From Phycisphaerae bacterium (GTDB lineage: Bacteria; Planctomycetota; Phycisphaerae; SM23-33): a stretch of DNA of 64,000 bases. The DNA lies in the NCBI GenBank assembly GCA_030745875.1, contig JASLNT010000017.1:1-64000 (forward strand). Direction: 5' to 3'. Under the pieces are notes generated by a model, which made no database searches, was not told the origin of the DNA, and worked only from the letters and a program-made list of their open reading frames with translations. This document shows positions 1 through 9,273 of this stretch, piece by piece (position 1 is the stretch's first letter; each line of letters opens with the position of its first letter). Both the position numbers and the translations under genes were made by a program.

Positions 1-100
1 CATCCCGCCTTACCGAAGAGAAGGCTCCCAAAGTAAGTCATCGCCATGGAATGACATTGGGATATGAAAAGGATCGAACGATAGGCGATAAGGAACAGAT

Positions 101-1084
101 ATGACCGCAAGAGCAGAACAACTGCGAACTTCCTTAATCGCTGTCAATTCCGGACTGGTCTTAATGCTGCTTCTGCTGTTGGGATGCAACTCGCAAAAAG
201 AAGACGATATCGGTGCTGACACTACGGTATCAGACAAGCCCAAGCTCAGTGAGGAGGCACGCCGCAAATATGAGAACGTTATAAACGCGAGCAGAAAAGC
301 TATAGCTCACAATCCGAATGACGCTGTCGCATACTACAATATGGGACTAGCACACAAACTTCTTGGGGAATACACAAAAGCCGTATCCGCATACAAAACC
401 TCCATACAGTTAGATCCGAGTGCTATGGATACGTATCACAATCTAGCCACTGTGTACCTGGACCTTGGACGATGTGCTGACGCCGCTGATGCCTATAAGA
501 AAGCCGTCTCTATGAAGCCGGATACGCCTCTACCATATCATGGGCTTGGTGTTGCGTACGGCAGACTTGGGCGACATGAGGAATCCATAACCGCTCACAA
601 GCAGGCCATTGCCGTTGATCCGGATTTTGCTGAAGCCTATTATGGAATGGGTATGGCTTGCGATAAACTCGGTCGCCACACTGAAGCGATAGCCAATTAC
701 AAGAAGACGCTCGATATCAATCCTACGCATGCGAACGCCTATTCGAATATGAGCCTTTCATACCGGGGGCTTGGGCAATATGACGCTGCTGTCGTCGCCT
801 GTAAGAAAGCAATTGCCATCAAGCCGGATCTCTCGGCAGCATACAACAACATGGGGCTCGCATACGACGGACTTGAGCAATATGCCGATGCCATAGGCGC
901 TTACAAGAAAGCGGTAATGCTCGATCCTGATGATGCAGCAGCTTACTACAACATGGGGATTACCTACCAAGCTATGGGTAAGGAGAAGATGGCCGTTGAT
1001 TCCTATAAGAAGGTAATTGCCATTGGATCAAGAGGCAAGGCTGCGGATTTAGCCCGGCAGCGTCTTAAGGAACTCCAAGATTGA
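101..1084 (+). CDS. TPR-repeat lipoprotein
   Basis: Probable exported lipoprotein built from tetratricopeptide repeats, which act as protein-interaction scaffolds. The N-terminus has a hydrophobic leucine-rich stretch ending in a lipobox (LLGC) with the lipidated cysteine at residue 29. After a short charged linker, seven consecutive 34-residue TPR units run from about residue 74 to 312, each with the G/A-Y and P-D/N spacing of the family (for example AYYNMGLAH... and ...LDPD). The ATG is preceded by AAGGAACAG, a good ribosome binding site. No partner is evident from the neighbours: a palindromic element follows, then a PEP-CTERM gene on the same strand. TPR identity is secure; the function is unknown. 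Confidence 0.9.
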   Translation: MTARAEQLRTSLIAVNSGLVLMLLLLLGCNSQKEDDIGADTTVSDKPKLSEEARRKYENVINASRKAIAHNPNDAVAYYNMGLAHKLLGEYTKAVSAYKTSIQLDPSAMDTYHNLATVYLDLGRCADAADAYKKAVSMKPDTPLPYHGLGVAYGRLGRHEESITAHKQAIAVDPDFAEAYYGMGMACDKLGRHTEAIANYKKTLDINPTHANAYSNMSLSYRGLGQYDAAVVACKKAIAIKPDLSAAYNNMGLAYDGLEQYADAIGAYKKAVMLDPDDAAAYYNMGITYQAMGKEKMAVDSYKKVIAIGSRGKAADLARQRLKELQD

Positions 1085-1128
1085 AAAACGCGTCCGTAGT
1101 TCCAGTGGGTAAGTGGGCAAGTGGGGTC

Positions 1129-1452
1129 AGCCCTTTGAAATAGGGTTCTAGTCCCAAGAAATTGGTGATTATGAGCCTGGGTTAGACTCGACTTCCTTGC
1201 CGTATTCATGTTAGCCACGGGCGCAAGCCCGTGGAACGATGCGTTGATGAGTAGCAGAGCCCTCGAAGAGGGCGATTCATGCGCCTGCGAGAATTCTTGC
1301 CAATGAATCGCCCTCTTCGAGGGCTCGATATTGCGGGGGCACGATACCACGGGCTTGCGCCCGTGGCTAGCATGAGAAGACCTGGGGAATTAGAATCTGG
1401 GCTCAGGTGAAACCCACCAACTTCTTGGGACTAGAGCCATATTCCAAGGATC
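1129..1452. repeat. Large nested palindromic element
   Basis: An imperfect palindrome of about 290-320 bp centred near 1291-1296 (GAATTC). The best-matched arm segments are 1148-1167 against 1415-1434 (19 of 20 complementary), 1207-1234 against 1347-1374, and 1256-1280 against 1303-1326. Two of these segments are themselves hairpins: CCACGGGC-GCAA-GCCCGTGG and GCCCTC-GAA-GAGGGC. The outer arms extend with lower identity to about 1129 and 1452. No convincing coding region lies inside; the ORF starting at 1407 begins within the repeat and looks spurious. It could be a non-autonomous mobile element (REP/BIME or MITE-like) or a strong bidirectional terminator between the TPR gene and the PEP-CTERM gene. 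No target-site duplication was identified. Confidence 0.8.
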
Positions 1453-1765
1453 CCAATGCCCTCCGGGGCAATATGACACCCGATTCCCGTTTCGTCCAGG
1501 GCGGAACTCAACCTCAGGGGAATGGGATGAACGCCGTATCAGGATACTGGGATTCCAGATTTCTTCCTTGGTGTGTGCTTATATCCGAGTATAATAGTCG
1601 TATATTGAATATCGCATTTGATCCGACGGATTCGGATCGGATGAGAACGCGCATGATCGCCCATCACATTCTTGTTTGTGTTTGAACTGCCTTCACCCGC
1701 TTTGGCCCGGATAGTCCCAGCCAGAGCGTCATATGACGAATGTAAGCTGAGGACATGCGAGGGTA
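1453..1765. other. Intergenic region upstream of PEP-CTERM gene
   Basis: About 310 bp between the palindromic element and the PEP-CTERM gene. Open frames cross it (1407-1685, 1672-1854), but they start in the repeat or overlap the next gene, have no ribosome binding site and resemble no family. No clear promoter was recognised, although the segment is AT-richer around 1580-1625 and would be the place for one. Confidence 0.5.
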
Positions 1766-4700
1766 ATGACTTTGAGGAAATGCTACATACGGGTTGCGGC
1801 GTTGATGATTGCGCTGGTGCTAATCGGTTCCCCGCGGGCAGGGGCGACCGATAAGTTCTGGAAGACGGTCAACAGAACGGGCAACTGGCTCCAGGCGACC
1901 AAGTGGGACCCGAATGGGGTCCCGCAGGCCGGGGATCGCGTGTTTCTCGAACAAGGGGGGCTGGCGAACATCACGGTTACCTACGACAGCAACATCTTCC
2001 CCTCGCCAGTATTGAACTCGCTGAGGATCAACGCCACAGGGAAAGGCGCCTTTCTCCTCAACCAACCGAACTGGACTCTGAAATCTGCGCTCGAATACGT
2101 AGGGTACTCGTCAAAAGGCAGACATACCCAGGGAGGCGGGACGAATGTCGTATCGGGTGTGCTGTACCTTGGATATAACGTAGGCGGTAGGGGAATCTAT
2201 GACCTCAGCGGCGCCGGGAGTCTCCAGGCGCCCGCAGAACATGTGGGGTACGACGGCGGGGGTACGTTCAATCAGAGCGGCGGGTCGAACGACGTGTCCT
2301 CTCTGTACCTCGGATACGCCAACACCGGCAGCGGGACGTACAATCTCGACGGCGGAGATCTCCTTGCCGCTAACGAATACGTCGGCAGGGACGGTGACGG
2401 AGCGTTCTTCCATACGGCCGGGACAAATACCGTCACGGATCTGGACATTGGATACGGGACCACGGGAGACGGCGCCTACACCATGAACGGCGGGAATCTC
2501 TCGGCGTCGACCATCGACATTGGTCTTCAAGGGATCGGCGCGTTCACCCATAGCGGAGGCGTCAGCACAGTTTCCGGCAAGGTGACCGTCGGCAGCGCGG
2601 GCGGGAGTTCGTATACGCTGAGCGGTGCGGGGCGGATCGAGGCCGGTTCCATGTCGGTCTCCGACCAGGGCGTGTTCACCCAGAGCGGTGGCGAGAATGT
2701 GCTTACCACCAGTCTGGTCGTCTCCGGGGGGGGCAGCTACAATTTGAGCGGCTCGGGGGATGTAGAGTGCGCCGACCTGACCGTCCGCTCGGGTATGACG
2801 CAGTCCGGCGGGACGAACACAGTCAGCGACACTCTGGTGTTGCAGGGCGGAGGGACCTATGACCTGGGCGCCGGAAGCTTCACCGGGGCGATCGGGCGGG
2901 TTTGCGACGGCGAATTCACTCATAGCGGCGGATCGATGGAGATCACCGGTAGATTCTCGGTCGGATATGGGTTCGAGAACAGCGGCGGCTACGATCTGAG
3001 CGGAACCGGGAGCCTTACTGTATCGGAGATGCTCGTTGGTGACATTGGAATCGGGACCGTCACGCAGAGCGCCGGGACGAACAACGTGAGCGACCTTTGG
3101 ATATCGTTCTCCGCCTCCAGCCGGGGGACCTACGAGTTGAGCGGTACAGGCGATCTCAATACCGACGCGGTCATTGTCGGTCGGATCGGGGAAGGAACGT
3201 TCACCCAGACCGGAGGAACGCACGACGTCCTGGGAAACGCCATCGTAGGATCCAGCGGACACGGGACCTACGTCCAGAGCAACGGGACACACACGGTGGG
3301 GGGCGATCTGAAATTGGCGACCGGAAGCGGTAAGCTGGGCAAGTACACGCTGGCGGGGGGCGTGCTCAGCGTGCTTGGCGACATTACCGACGGCGAGGGC
3401 TCGAGCACGTTCAACGCCGAAGGCGGTGCGCTCAACGTGTCGGGCTCCATCACGGTCGACAACTTCAATGTGGGCGACGGTGTGACCGGAAGCCACACCA
3501 TCAGCAGCGGGAGCATTCTCGCCAAGAACGAAAATGTGGGCAAAGACGGTGCGGGCACGCTGACGCACGAAGGCGGCGTGAACGAAGTGACCGGTACGCT
3601 TCGCGTCGGAACCGCCGACGGCGTGGGCCAGTACGTGCTGCGCGGTACGGGTGTCCTCACCCCAGACACCGTTGACGTGGGCTCGGTGGGAATCGGTGCG
3701 ACCGGCAGCGGGACGTTCACGCACTCGGGGGGTACGAACTCGGCGCGTCTGTTGTATCTGGGCAAGGACGCCGGCAGCGACGGTGTCTATGACCTGAGTG
3801 GAACAGGGAGCCTTTCGGCCGCCAGCGAGTACGTTGGTCTCAACGGCGAGGGCGTCTTCAACCAGACAGGCGGAGACAACACCGTCAGCGGGCGCCTGAC
3901 CCTGGCGTTCAGCTCAGGATCGTCGGGCGCGTATACGTTGTCGTCCGGCACGCTTGACGTGGGCGCTTCGATCGTGGGCGGAGACGGAGCCAGCAGGTTG
4001 AACGTCGACGGAGGGACGCTGCTGGTTGGCGGGGCCTCGGTGTCGGTAAACACGTTCGGCGTCGGAGTTGAGCCCGGGTCCAATCACGACTACACGTACA
4101 ACGGCGCGTCTTACAGCCTGTCGGCGGACACAATCGTCGCCGGTGACAGCGGTGCGGGCACATTCTCGCATACCGGCGATACGCTCAGCATCGCCGACCT
4201 CAGCATCGGGGTCAACGGCGGCGCGGCGGGAACCGTCACCATCGACGGCGGGGACATGACCGTTACCCACGCGATCGCCGGCGGGGACGGTTCGAGCACG
4301 ATCAACGTTCATAGCGGGAGCATCAACTTCGGTCCGATCTCCGCGTCCATCGATACGTTCAACATCACCGGCGGTGCGGTGGACCACGCTACGGCGTCGC
4401 TGACCGCAGGAGCCATGACCGTCGACGGCGGAACCGTAAGCGGAGGGGTCGGTACGATGGTCGTCGGCACATTATCCGTAGGCAAAACCGCGGGAACTAA
4501 CGCGACCTACGACATGCCGACGCACGACCTGTCCGTTGACGACTTCTATGTCGGTCAGTCCGGAACGGGAGAATTCACTCACAGCGGCGGAGACAACGCG
4601 GTGAGCGGTGTTCTGTCAGTCGGGCACGGGGTTGGGGCCGATGGAACCTACACCCTCAGCGGCAGCGGGGGCGATCTGACCGCGGGCTCCGAGTATATCG

Positions 4701-6250
4701 GTAGGGACGGTGTTGGGGAATTCGCGCAGAGCAGCTTTACGACGAACACGATTTCGGGCGATCTCTACGTCGGTCATGGCGAGAACGGCATCGGGACCTA
4801 CGCATTCAGCGGGAATATCGGGTCCATCTCGGCGGCGAATATGTTTATCGGGTATGAAGGCTCAGGCTCGTTCACGCAGCACGGCACATACGTCGCTACC
4901 GGATTGTACTCAAACACCGTGACCAACAGTATGTTCGTGGGCTACTTCCAGACAAGCGACGGTGCGTTCAGTATGACCGGTTACGGCAGCCTGTCGGCGA
5001 GCAATGAGTACGTCGGTTACGCGGGGACGGGAACGTTCATGCAGAACGGTTCGAACACCAACACCATCACGGGCAATCTCCTGCTTGGTTTCACTTCCGA
5101 CGGTGTCGGGGCTTACGAGCTTCGCAACGGTGAACTGTCCGCCGCCAACGAATACATTGGTGTTTTCGGCCGGGGCGAGTTCACTCATGTTCGCGACGAC
5201 AATACGGTGTCCGGAACCGTCTACATAGCTTCCGAGACCGGGGGAAGGGGTACGTACAACCTCCAGGGCGGAAATCTGATCGCCTCGAATATTGTTAACA
5301 ACGACACCTTCAACTTCTCGAGCGGTACATTGACCGCGAACATCACAAACAACGCCACCGTCGCCCTCAGCGGGTACGGCACGCGGACGGTCGTCGGCGA
5401 CGTGGTTAACGAAGGGTCTTTTTTGCTGACCAACACGAAGGCCGACTTCACGGGGACCTTCACGAACCGGGGCGCGCTGATCAGCGACCCGTCGACGAGC
5501 ACGTTCGCGGATCTGATCGTCGCGACATCGGGCTATCTGACGGGCGGGGCGGGCGATAAATTCTACATCACCAACAACTTCATCAACACGAGCACGCAAA
5601 ACAGTTCGTGGGACACCGACGAGTCCCTGCTCGGATTCACGTCGGGGTCCGACACATCACACGATCTTTACCTTCCCGGTGACGATCGCGGCGGGGTGTT
5701 CGATGGGGCTGTCGACAACTTCGCATGGGGCGAGCTGTCCATCGCAAGCGGAAACACGCTGAATCTTCTAGACGGGGATCTCAGCGGCGGGGGAGCTCTC
5801 TACGTCGGCGTTCTGGAAGGGATTGACTTCACGGACCTGCAGGTCAACAACATCACGGGCAACGGCCTGAATATCTATTACGCGCCCCTGGAGCCCGACA
5901 ACGCCTACCTGGGCGGCCTGACCTACGATCTTATCAACGGCGGACAGATCATCCCCCTGGTCGAAGCAGACACGCCAGGCGACACCAACGGCGATCACAT
6001 GGTCGACGATATAGACTACCACAATCTGATCGCCCAGTTCGGGGGAGCGCCCGGTGCGGACAGCGCTGACTTCAACGGCGACAATCGTGTCGATCTGACA
6101 GACTTCAGCATCATGCGCAAACACTTCGGTCTTGGGGTTCCGGCAGCGCCCGATGTTGGGCTTGAGTCAACCACCCCGGAACCCACCACCTTGAGCCTGG
6201 TCGCATTCGGAAGCCTCCTCGCCCTCCGAAGAAAACGCCGCAAACAGTAG
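1766..6250 (+). CDS. PEP-CTERM/dockerin giant repeat surface protein
   Basis: A 1,494-residue exported protein. A signal peptide (about residues 1-27, cleavage near AGA-TD) is followed by a start-of-sheet segment (NWLQATKWDPNGVPQAGD) typical of bacterial beta-sandwich/beta-helix adhesin-like proteins. Residues of about 100-1280 consist of degenerate units of some 40-45 residues, with signature phrases such as EYVGxxGxGxFxQSGG, TNTVSGxLYLGY and GTYxLSG, predicted to form a long parallel beta-solenoid. Residues 1405-1457 form a dockerin-like pair of calcium loops (DTNGDHMVDDID and DFNGDNRVDLTD). The C-terminus has the PEP motif (1471-1473), a hydrophobic helix and an RRKRRKQ tail, which is the PEP-CTERM sorting signal processed by exosortase. 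No exosortase lies in this window. Family and topology are confident; the ligand is unknown. Confidence 0.9.
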   Translation: MTLRKCYIRVAALMIALVLIGSPRAGATDKFWKTVNRTGNWLQATKWDPNGVPQAGDRVFLEQGGLANITVTYDSNIFPSPVLNSLRINATGKGAFLLNQPNWTLKSALEYVGYSSKGRHTQGGGTNVVSGVLYLGYNVGGRGIYDLSGAGSLQAPAEHVGYDGGGTFNQSGGSNDVSSLYLGYANTGSGTYNLDGGDLLAANEYVGRDGDGAFFHTAGTNTVTDLDIGYGTTGDGAYTMNGGNLSASTIDIGLQGIGAFTHSGGVSTVSGKVTVGSAGGSSYTLSGAGRIEAGSMSVSDQGVFTQSGGENVLTTSLVVSGGGSYNLSGSGDVECADLTVRSGMTQSGGTNTVSDTLVLQGGGTYDLGAGSFTGAIGRVCDGEFTHSGGSMEITGRFSVGYGFENSGGYDLSGTGSLTVSEMLVGDIGIGTVTQSAGTNNVSDLWISFSASSRGTYELSGTGDLNTDAVIVGRIGEGTFTQTGGTHDVLGNAIVGSSGHGTYVQSNGTHTVGGDLKLATGSGKLGKYTLAGGVLSVLGDITDGEGSSTFNAEGGALNVSGSITVDNFNVGDGVTGSHTISSGSILAKNENVGKDGAGTLTHEGGVNEVTGTLRVGTADGVGQYVLRGTGVLTPDTVDVGSVGIGATGSGTFTHSGGTNSARLLYLGKDAGSDGVYDLSGTGSLSAASEYVGLNGEGVFNQTGGDNTVSGRLTLAFSSGSSGAYTLSSGTLDVGASIVGGDGASRLNVDGGTLLVGGASVSVNTFGVGVEPGSNHDYTYNGASYSLSADTIVAGDSGAGTFSHTGDTLSIADLSIGVNGGAAGTVTIDGGDMTVTHAIAGGDGSSTINVHSGSINFGPISASIDTFNITGGAVDHATASLTAGAMTVDGGTVSGGVGTMVVGTLSVGKTAGTNATYDMPTHDLSVDDFYVGQSGTGEFTHSGGDNAVSGVLSVGHGVGADGTYTLSGSGGDLTAGSEYIGRDGVGEFAQSSFTTNTISGDLYVGHGENGIGTYAFSGNIGSISAANMFIGYEGSGSFTQHGTYVATGLYSNTVTNSMFVGYFQTSDGAFSMTGYGSLSASNEYVGYAGTGTFMQNGSNTNTITGNLLLGFTSDGVGAYELRNGELSAANEYIGVFGRGEFTHVRDDNTVSGTVYIASETGGRGTYNLQGGNLIASNIVNNDTFNFSSGTLTANITNNATVALSGYGTRTVVGDVVNEGSFLLTNTKADFTGTFTNRGALISDPSTSTFADLIVATSGYLTGGAGDKFYITNNFINTSTQNSSWDTDESLLGFTSGSDTSHDLYLPGDDRGGVFDGAVDNFAWGELSIASGNTLNLLDGDLSGGGALYVGVLEGIDFTDLQVNNITGNGLNIYYAPLEPDNAYLGGLTYDLINGGQIIPLVEADTPGDTNGDHMVDDIDYHNLIAQFGGAPGADSADFNGDNRVDLTDFSIMRKHFGLGVPAAPDVGLESTTPEPTTLSLVAFGSLLALRRKRRKQ

Positions 6251-6778
6251 CATCCAACAGACACACTCACCGTGCGGCCGCGAGCGACCCCAATGCGACC
6301 CGTTTAGGGCGCAACGGCCATCGATAACAGCTTGCAACGTAAATACTTAATAGCCTGTGAACTACCCGATGGCGTCAAGACATGTTTTGAGCGGTGTTCG
6401 GCGGGCGGTTGTGTTGATGTAAGTGGAGCCGGGGCAGGTGGTTAGGTGTAATTGGCCGGGGAGGTATAGGCAAAAGACGATATGTATCGAAGGTTCACAG
6501 CTCTTGGCGCCGGATCGAGTCATAGACGGTGCGATCATGTTGGAACTCTGATCGACAGCGGATCATAAGTGACGCAGCTCCGGCCGGATAGGGCGATTAT
6601 CTCTTGCTGTTTGTGCGGACAATCGCTGGCCCGCACCGTCGGGGCGGTCGTGAAGCAGTGTGAACCAATTGTGAACATGATCTCCGGTCTTCAGATTTGG
6701 GATTTGAGGCCGGCGGGGCGTTGGTGGGTGAACTGTGCTTGCTGTCGTCAGTTGGACTTGCTTCCTGTGGTGTGCGAC
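6251..6778. other. Intergenic region, no gene supported
   Basis: About 530 bp between the PEP-CTERM gene and the promoter of the DUF89 gene. A frame at 6569-6826 is open, but it overlaps the promoter, has no ribosome binding site and resembles nothing known. Two direct TGTGAAC repeats (6659-6665 and 6670-6676), spaced one helical turn apart, lie about 100 bp upstream of the DUF89 promoter and might be a protein binding site; this is weak. Confidence 0.5.
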
Positions 6779-6807
6779 TTGATACGGGCTTTCCCGCGTG
6801 ATATAAC
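6779..6807 (+). promoter_or_regulatory. Sigma70-like promoter for DUF89 gene
   Basis: The -35 is TTGATA (6779-6784), followed by a 17 bp spacer and a -10 of TATAAC (6802-6807). Each hexamer has five of six consensus positions and the spacing is optimal. Transcription would start near 6813-6815, leaving a leader of about 45 nt before the ATG at 6859. Confidence 0.65.
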
Positions 6808-6858
6808 TGCCTCTTGCGAAGATTGATATCGCCCCTGCCCTGATTCTGTGAGACCAAG

Positions 6859-7923
6859 ATGGCCCGTTTTCGCCTGCTGAAAGACCCTGACAATTACGTT
6901 CTGTACGACTGGGATTTGGTTCAGGATCCTGAATCGCTTGCGTACTGGTTCGATCATTTTGAAGTCCAGTTCAAGCAGGCGTTGAAATGTGCGACCGAGA
7001 GATACGGTTGCGAACCCGACGGGCCTGAGAGAATCACCGCCGCACAGGAGCATTTTGACCGTATTCTGGACTATCTGCGTCTGCATCCTGATTCGCTGCC
7101 GGGCGGTAGGCTCGGAGTGTATGACATCTGTCGTCTGCGTGAGATCGCCCTCCGCGAAAACGATATCGGCGATCCGTTCGCATGCCTCAAAGCCCGCGAG
7201 AATCGCATCGCTCTGGACTGTTATCGCAGGACTGTTGAGAGCCACGCCGAACTGGCTGGGCGTGAGAAATGGTTAGCGCTGGTCAGGGGGGTATTTGCGG
7301 GAAACCTGTTCGACGTGGGTTCACCGGCGGGCATGGAGGCTCCCGACGTTCCGCCGGACTTCTTCCGGAGCATCGACGGCGTCAAGCCGCGTCCGTGGTT
7401 CATTGACGGTTTCGACGAATTCTACGCCGACGCGTCCAAACCGGGCGGGGGTTGGAGCAAGGCGGTTGTCTTCATTGACAACGCGGGAAGCGATTTTCTC
7501 CTCGGGCTGATGCCTCTCGTCAAGGAACTGCTCATCGGCGGCGCCTCGGTAGTCCTGGCGGCCAATGAACTTCCGAGCCTAAACGACCTTACTGTCGCCG
7601 ATGCCCAGGCGTGTTTCGACGAACTGATTGGGATCGACCCGGAACTGGCGGGGCTCGCGGCGGGCGGTAAGCTCCAAATCGTCTCAAGCGGAAACGATCT
7701 GCCGATGATCGATCTGACTAACGTGTCCGATGAACTGGACGCCGCCTCCGAGGGCGCCGATCTGGTAATACTCGAAGGAATGGGGCGCGGCGTGGAAAGC
7801 AATTTCGATACGGTTTTCAACGTTGACGCGATAAACATAGCGGTTCTGAAAGACACGCAAGTGACGAAGTACGTCGGGGGCGAGATTCTCGACTGCATAT
7901 TCAAGTACGCCCGCGCGAGCTAA
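6859..7923 (+). CDS. DUF89/ARMT1-family damage-control phosphatase
   Basis: Metal-dependent phosphatase of the DUF89 family, most like subfamily II, the domain fused to the C-terminus of eukaryotic PANK4. Members of that subfamily hydrolyse 4'-phosphopantetheine and its damaged forms, so a housekeeping role near CoA metabolism is likely. Visible motifs are FIDNAGSD near residues 204-211 (the Asp-Asn metal ligands), AANELPSLND near 233-242, SGNDLPMIDL, and the late LEGMGRGVESNF near 303-314. At 354 residues it is a stand-alone phosphatase with no kinase domain. A good promoter lies 50 bp upstream. Its stop overlaps the stop of the convergent dehydrogenase gene (shared CTAA at 7920-7923). Family is confident; substrate is inferred. 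Confidence 0.85.
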   Translation: MARFRLLKDPDNYVLYDWDLVQDPESLAYWFDHFEVQFKQALKCATERYGCEPDGPERITAAQEHFDRILDYLRLHPDSLPGGRLGVYDICRLREIALRENDIGDPFACLKARENRIALDCYRRTVESHAELAGREKWLALVRGVFAGNLFDVGSPAGMEAPDVPPDFFRSIDGVKPRPWFIDGFDEFYADASKPGGGWSKAVVFIDNAGSDFLLGLMPLVKELLIGGASVVLAANELPSLNDLTVADAQACFDELIGIDPELAGLAAGGKLQIVSSGNDLPMIDLTNVSDELDAASEGADLVILEGMGRGVESNFDTVFNVDAINIAVLKDTQVTKYVGGEILDCIFKYARAS

Positions 7924-8960
7924 CCGGGCACGTTTATGATCGCCTTTATCACGCCATCGCGGTAGTCGGCGACCATTTCGAACGCTTCTGGCGAGGAATC
8001 GAGGTCGAAATGGTGTGTGACCATCGGGGTTACATTGGCTTTTCCGGAGCTTATCAGGTCGACAGCGCCCTGGACGCATCCGTTCTGACGGCGGACATTC
8101 TGTAGGCGGATTTCCTTCCGCCGCATCACGTCGGGGCTGAAACTCACGCGTTCGACTTCAGGTATGCCCACCGCCAGCAACGTTCCGCCCGGACGCAGAA
8201 GCGGGGCGCACTGGTCGAGCGTTTCCTGCTGTCCGGCGCATTCGAATACGCAGTCCATTCCCAGTTCGGCGCGGTCTAGTATCTCGGAGACAATGTCTTG
8301 CGACGGATAACAACCGGTCCAGTCGGCGCCCATGGCGGCGGCGATCTCCAGACGTTCGGGCAGCAGGTCGGTGACGTAGATTTCTTCGACGCCCGCGGCC
8401 CGCAGGCACAGAAGCACCGACAGACCAATGGGTCCGACCCCCAGGATCGCAGCTCGCTTCAGCGGGTATTCCGGCGCCAGTTTTGTTGCGTAGAGGCCTA
8501 TGGAAAGGGGCTCGACAATCGTCACCTCGTCGTTGTTCATTGAATCGGGAACCGGGAAGCAGCAGTCCGCCGGCATGACGATGAACTCAGCCAGCGCGCC
8601 GGGAAGCTGCCCCGGGCACGCCAAAAACGCCTGATTGCGGCAGGTGTGCGAGCGTCCAGCCAGGCATTGGTCGCAAGTCCCGCAGGTCTTGAGCGGATCG
8701 ATCGCAACACGTTGGCCTGCCGATAGATCGCTGACGGCGCTTCCAGTGTCCATCACCGTACCGGCGCACTCGTGTCCGACAGTCCAGGGATATTCGATCT
8801 TCTGGCTGCCGATGGCTCCGGTTGTGTAGTAGTGTACGTCCGACCCGCATACCCCAACCGCATCGATCCGCACCAGGACATCGTCCGGCGCCGTTATCTG
8901 CGGATCGGGCGTGTCGCGAATCTCCATCTCACGGAGTGCGATAAGAAAAGCAGCCTTCAT
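7920..8960 (-). CDS. Zinc-dependent alcohol/polyol dehydrogenase (MDR family)
   Basis: NAD(P)-dependent medium-chain dehydrogenase in the sorbitol/xylitol/threonine dehydrogenase branch. Catalytic zinc ligands are visible as C38 (GVCGSD) and H63-E64 (GHE). The structural zinc site is complete with C93, C96, C99 and C107. The Rossmann fold has GVGPIG near residue 174. Length (346 residues) is normal. This branch oxidises secondary alcohols of polyols or sugar acids; the exact substrate cannot be read from sequence. It is convergent with the DUF89 gene and appears monocistronic, with an AGGAT ribosome binding site ahead of the ATG. Confidence 0.88.
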   Translation of the reverse strand: MKAAFLIALREMEIRDTPDPQITAPDDVLVRIDAVGVCGSDVHYYTTGAIGSQKIEYPWTVGHECAGTVMDTGSAVSDLSAGQRVAIDPLKTCGTCDQCLAGRSHTCRNQAFLACPGQLPGALAEFIVMPADCCFPVPDSMNNDEVTIVEPLSIGLYATKLAPEYPLKRAAILGVGPIGLSVLLCLRAAGVEEIYVTDLLPERLEIAAAMGADWTGCYPSQDIVSEILDRAELGMDCVFECAGQQETLDQCAPLLRPGGTLLAVGIPEVERVSFSPDVMRRKEIRLQNVRRQNGCVQGAVDLISSGKANVTPMVTHHFDLDSSPEAFEMVADYRDGVIKAIINVPG

Positions 8961-9133
8961 AATACTATCCTGTTTCGCCTATCAAGGCGGCGCGCTTGCC
9001 GCCACGGGCAAGAGAATAGCAGACATAACGTCTGGAATCCGCTGAAAAGTTCTGTAGATCAGGCGAATTGTATCCAGTTTTCATGAAGGCTCTTAGCGTT
9101 AGCTTGTGTTGTTGGGTTCTGCGCGTTCAATAA

Positions 9134-9159
9134 AGCCCACAGATAACTATCTGTGGGCT
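9134..9159. terminator. Perfect hairpin AGCCCACAGAT-AACT-ATCTGTGGGCT
   Basis: A perfect 11 bp inverted repeat with a 4 nt loop, in the 313 bp gap (8961-9273) between the divergent dehydrogenase and GyrI-like genes. There is no T-tract on either side, so an intrinsic terminator is doubtful. A dispersed REP-like palindrome or an operator are alternatives. The rest of the gap shows the ribosome binding sites of both flanking genes and nothing else recognisable. Confidence 0.45.
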
Positions 9160-9273
9160 GAAGTGATTGAATCTGAAATGCTGAAGTCGAGGGATAAACA
9201 AATGCAGTTTATCGCTCCGCTTACTTGATCCCTCACTCGTTCATGGTTACGCTCACGAATACAGGAGATCGAC

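Noticed and set aside
1407-1685. 92-codon open frame after the palindrome
   Set aside because: Starts within the palindromic element, lacks a ribosome binding site and resembles no family.
2111-3724. Long open frame on the minus strand inside the PEP-CTERM gene
   Set aside because: It is a shadow of repeat codons in the opposite strand; composition is Arg/Pro/Val rich, with no motif or ribosome binding site.
6659-6676. TGTGAAC direct repeats spaced 11 bp as an activator site
   Set aside because: Too short to distinguish from chance; not linked to a known regulator.
6569-6826. 85-codon open frame upstream of the DUF89 gene
   Set aside because: Overlaps the predicted promoter and contains no recognisable domain.
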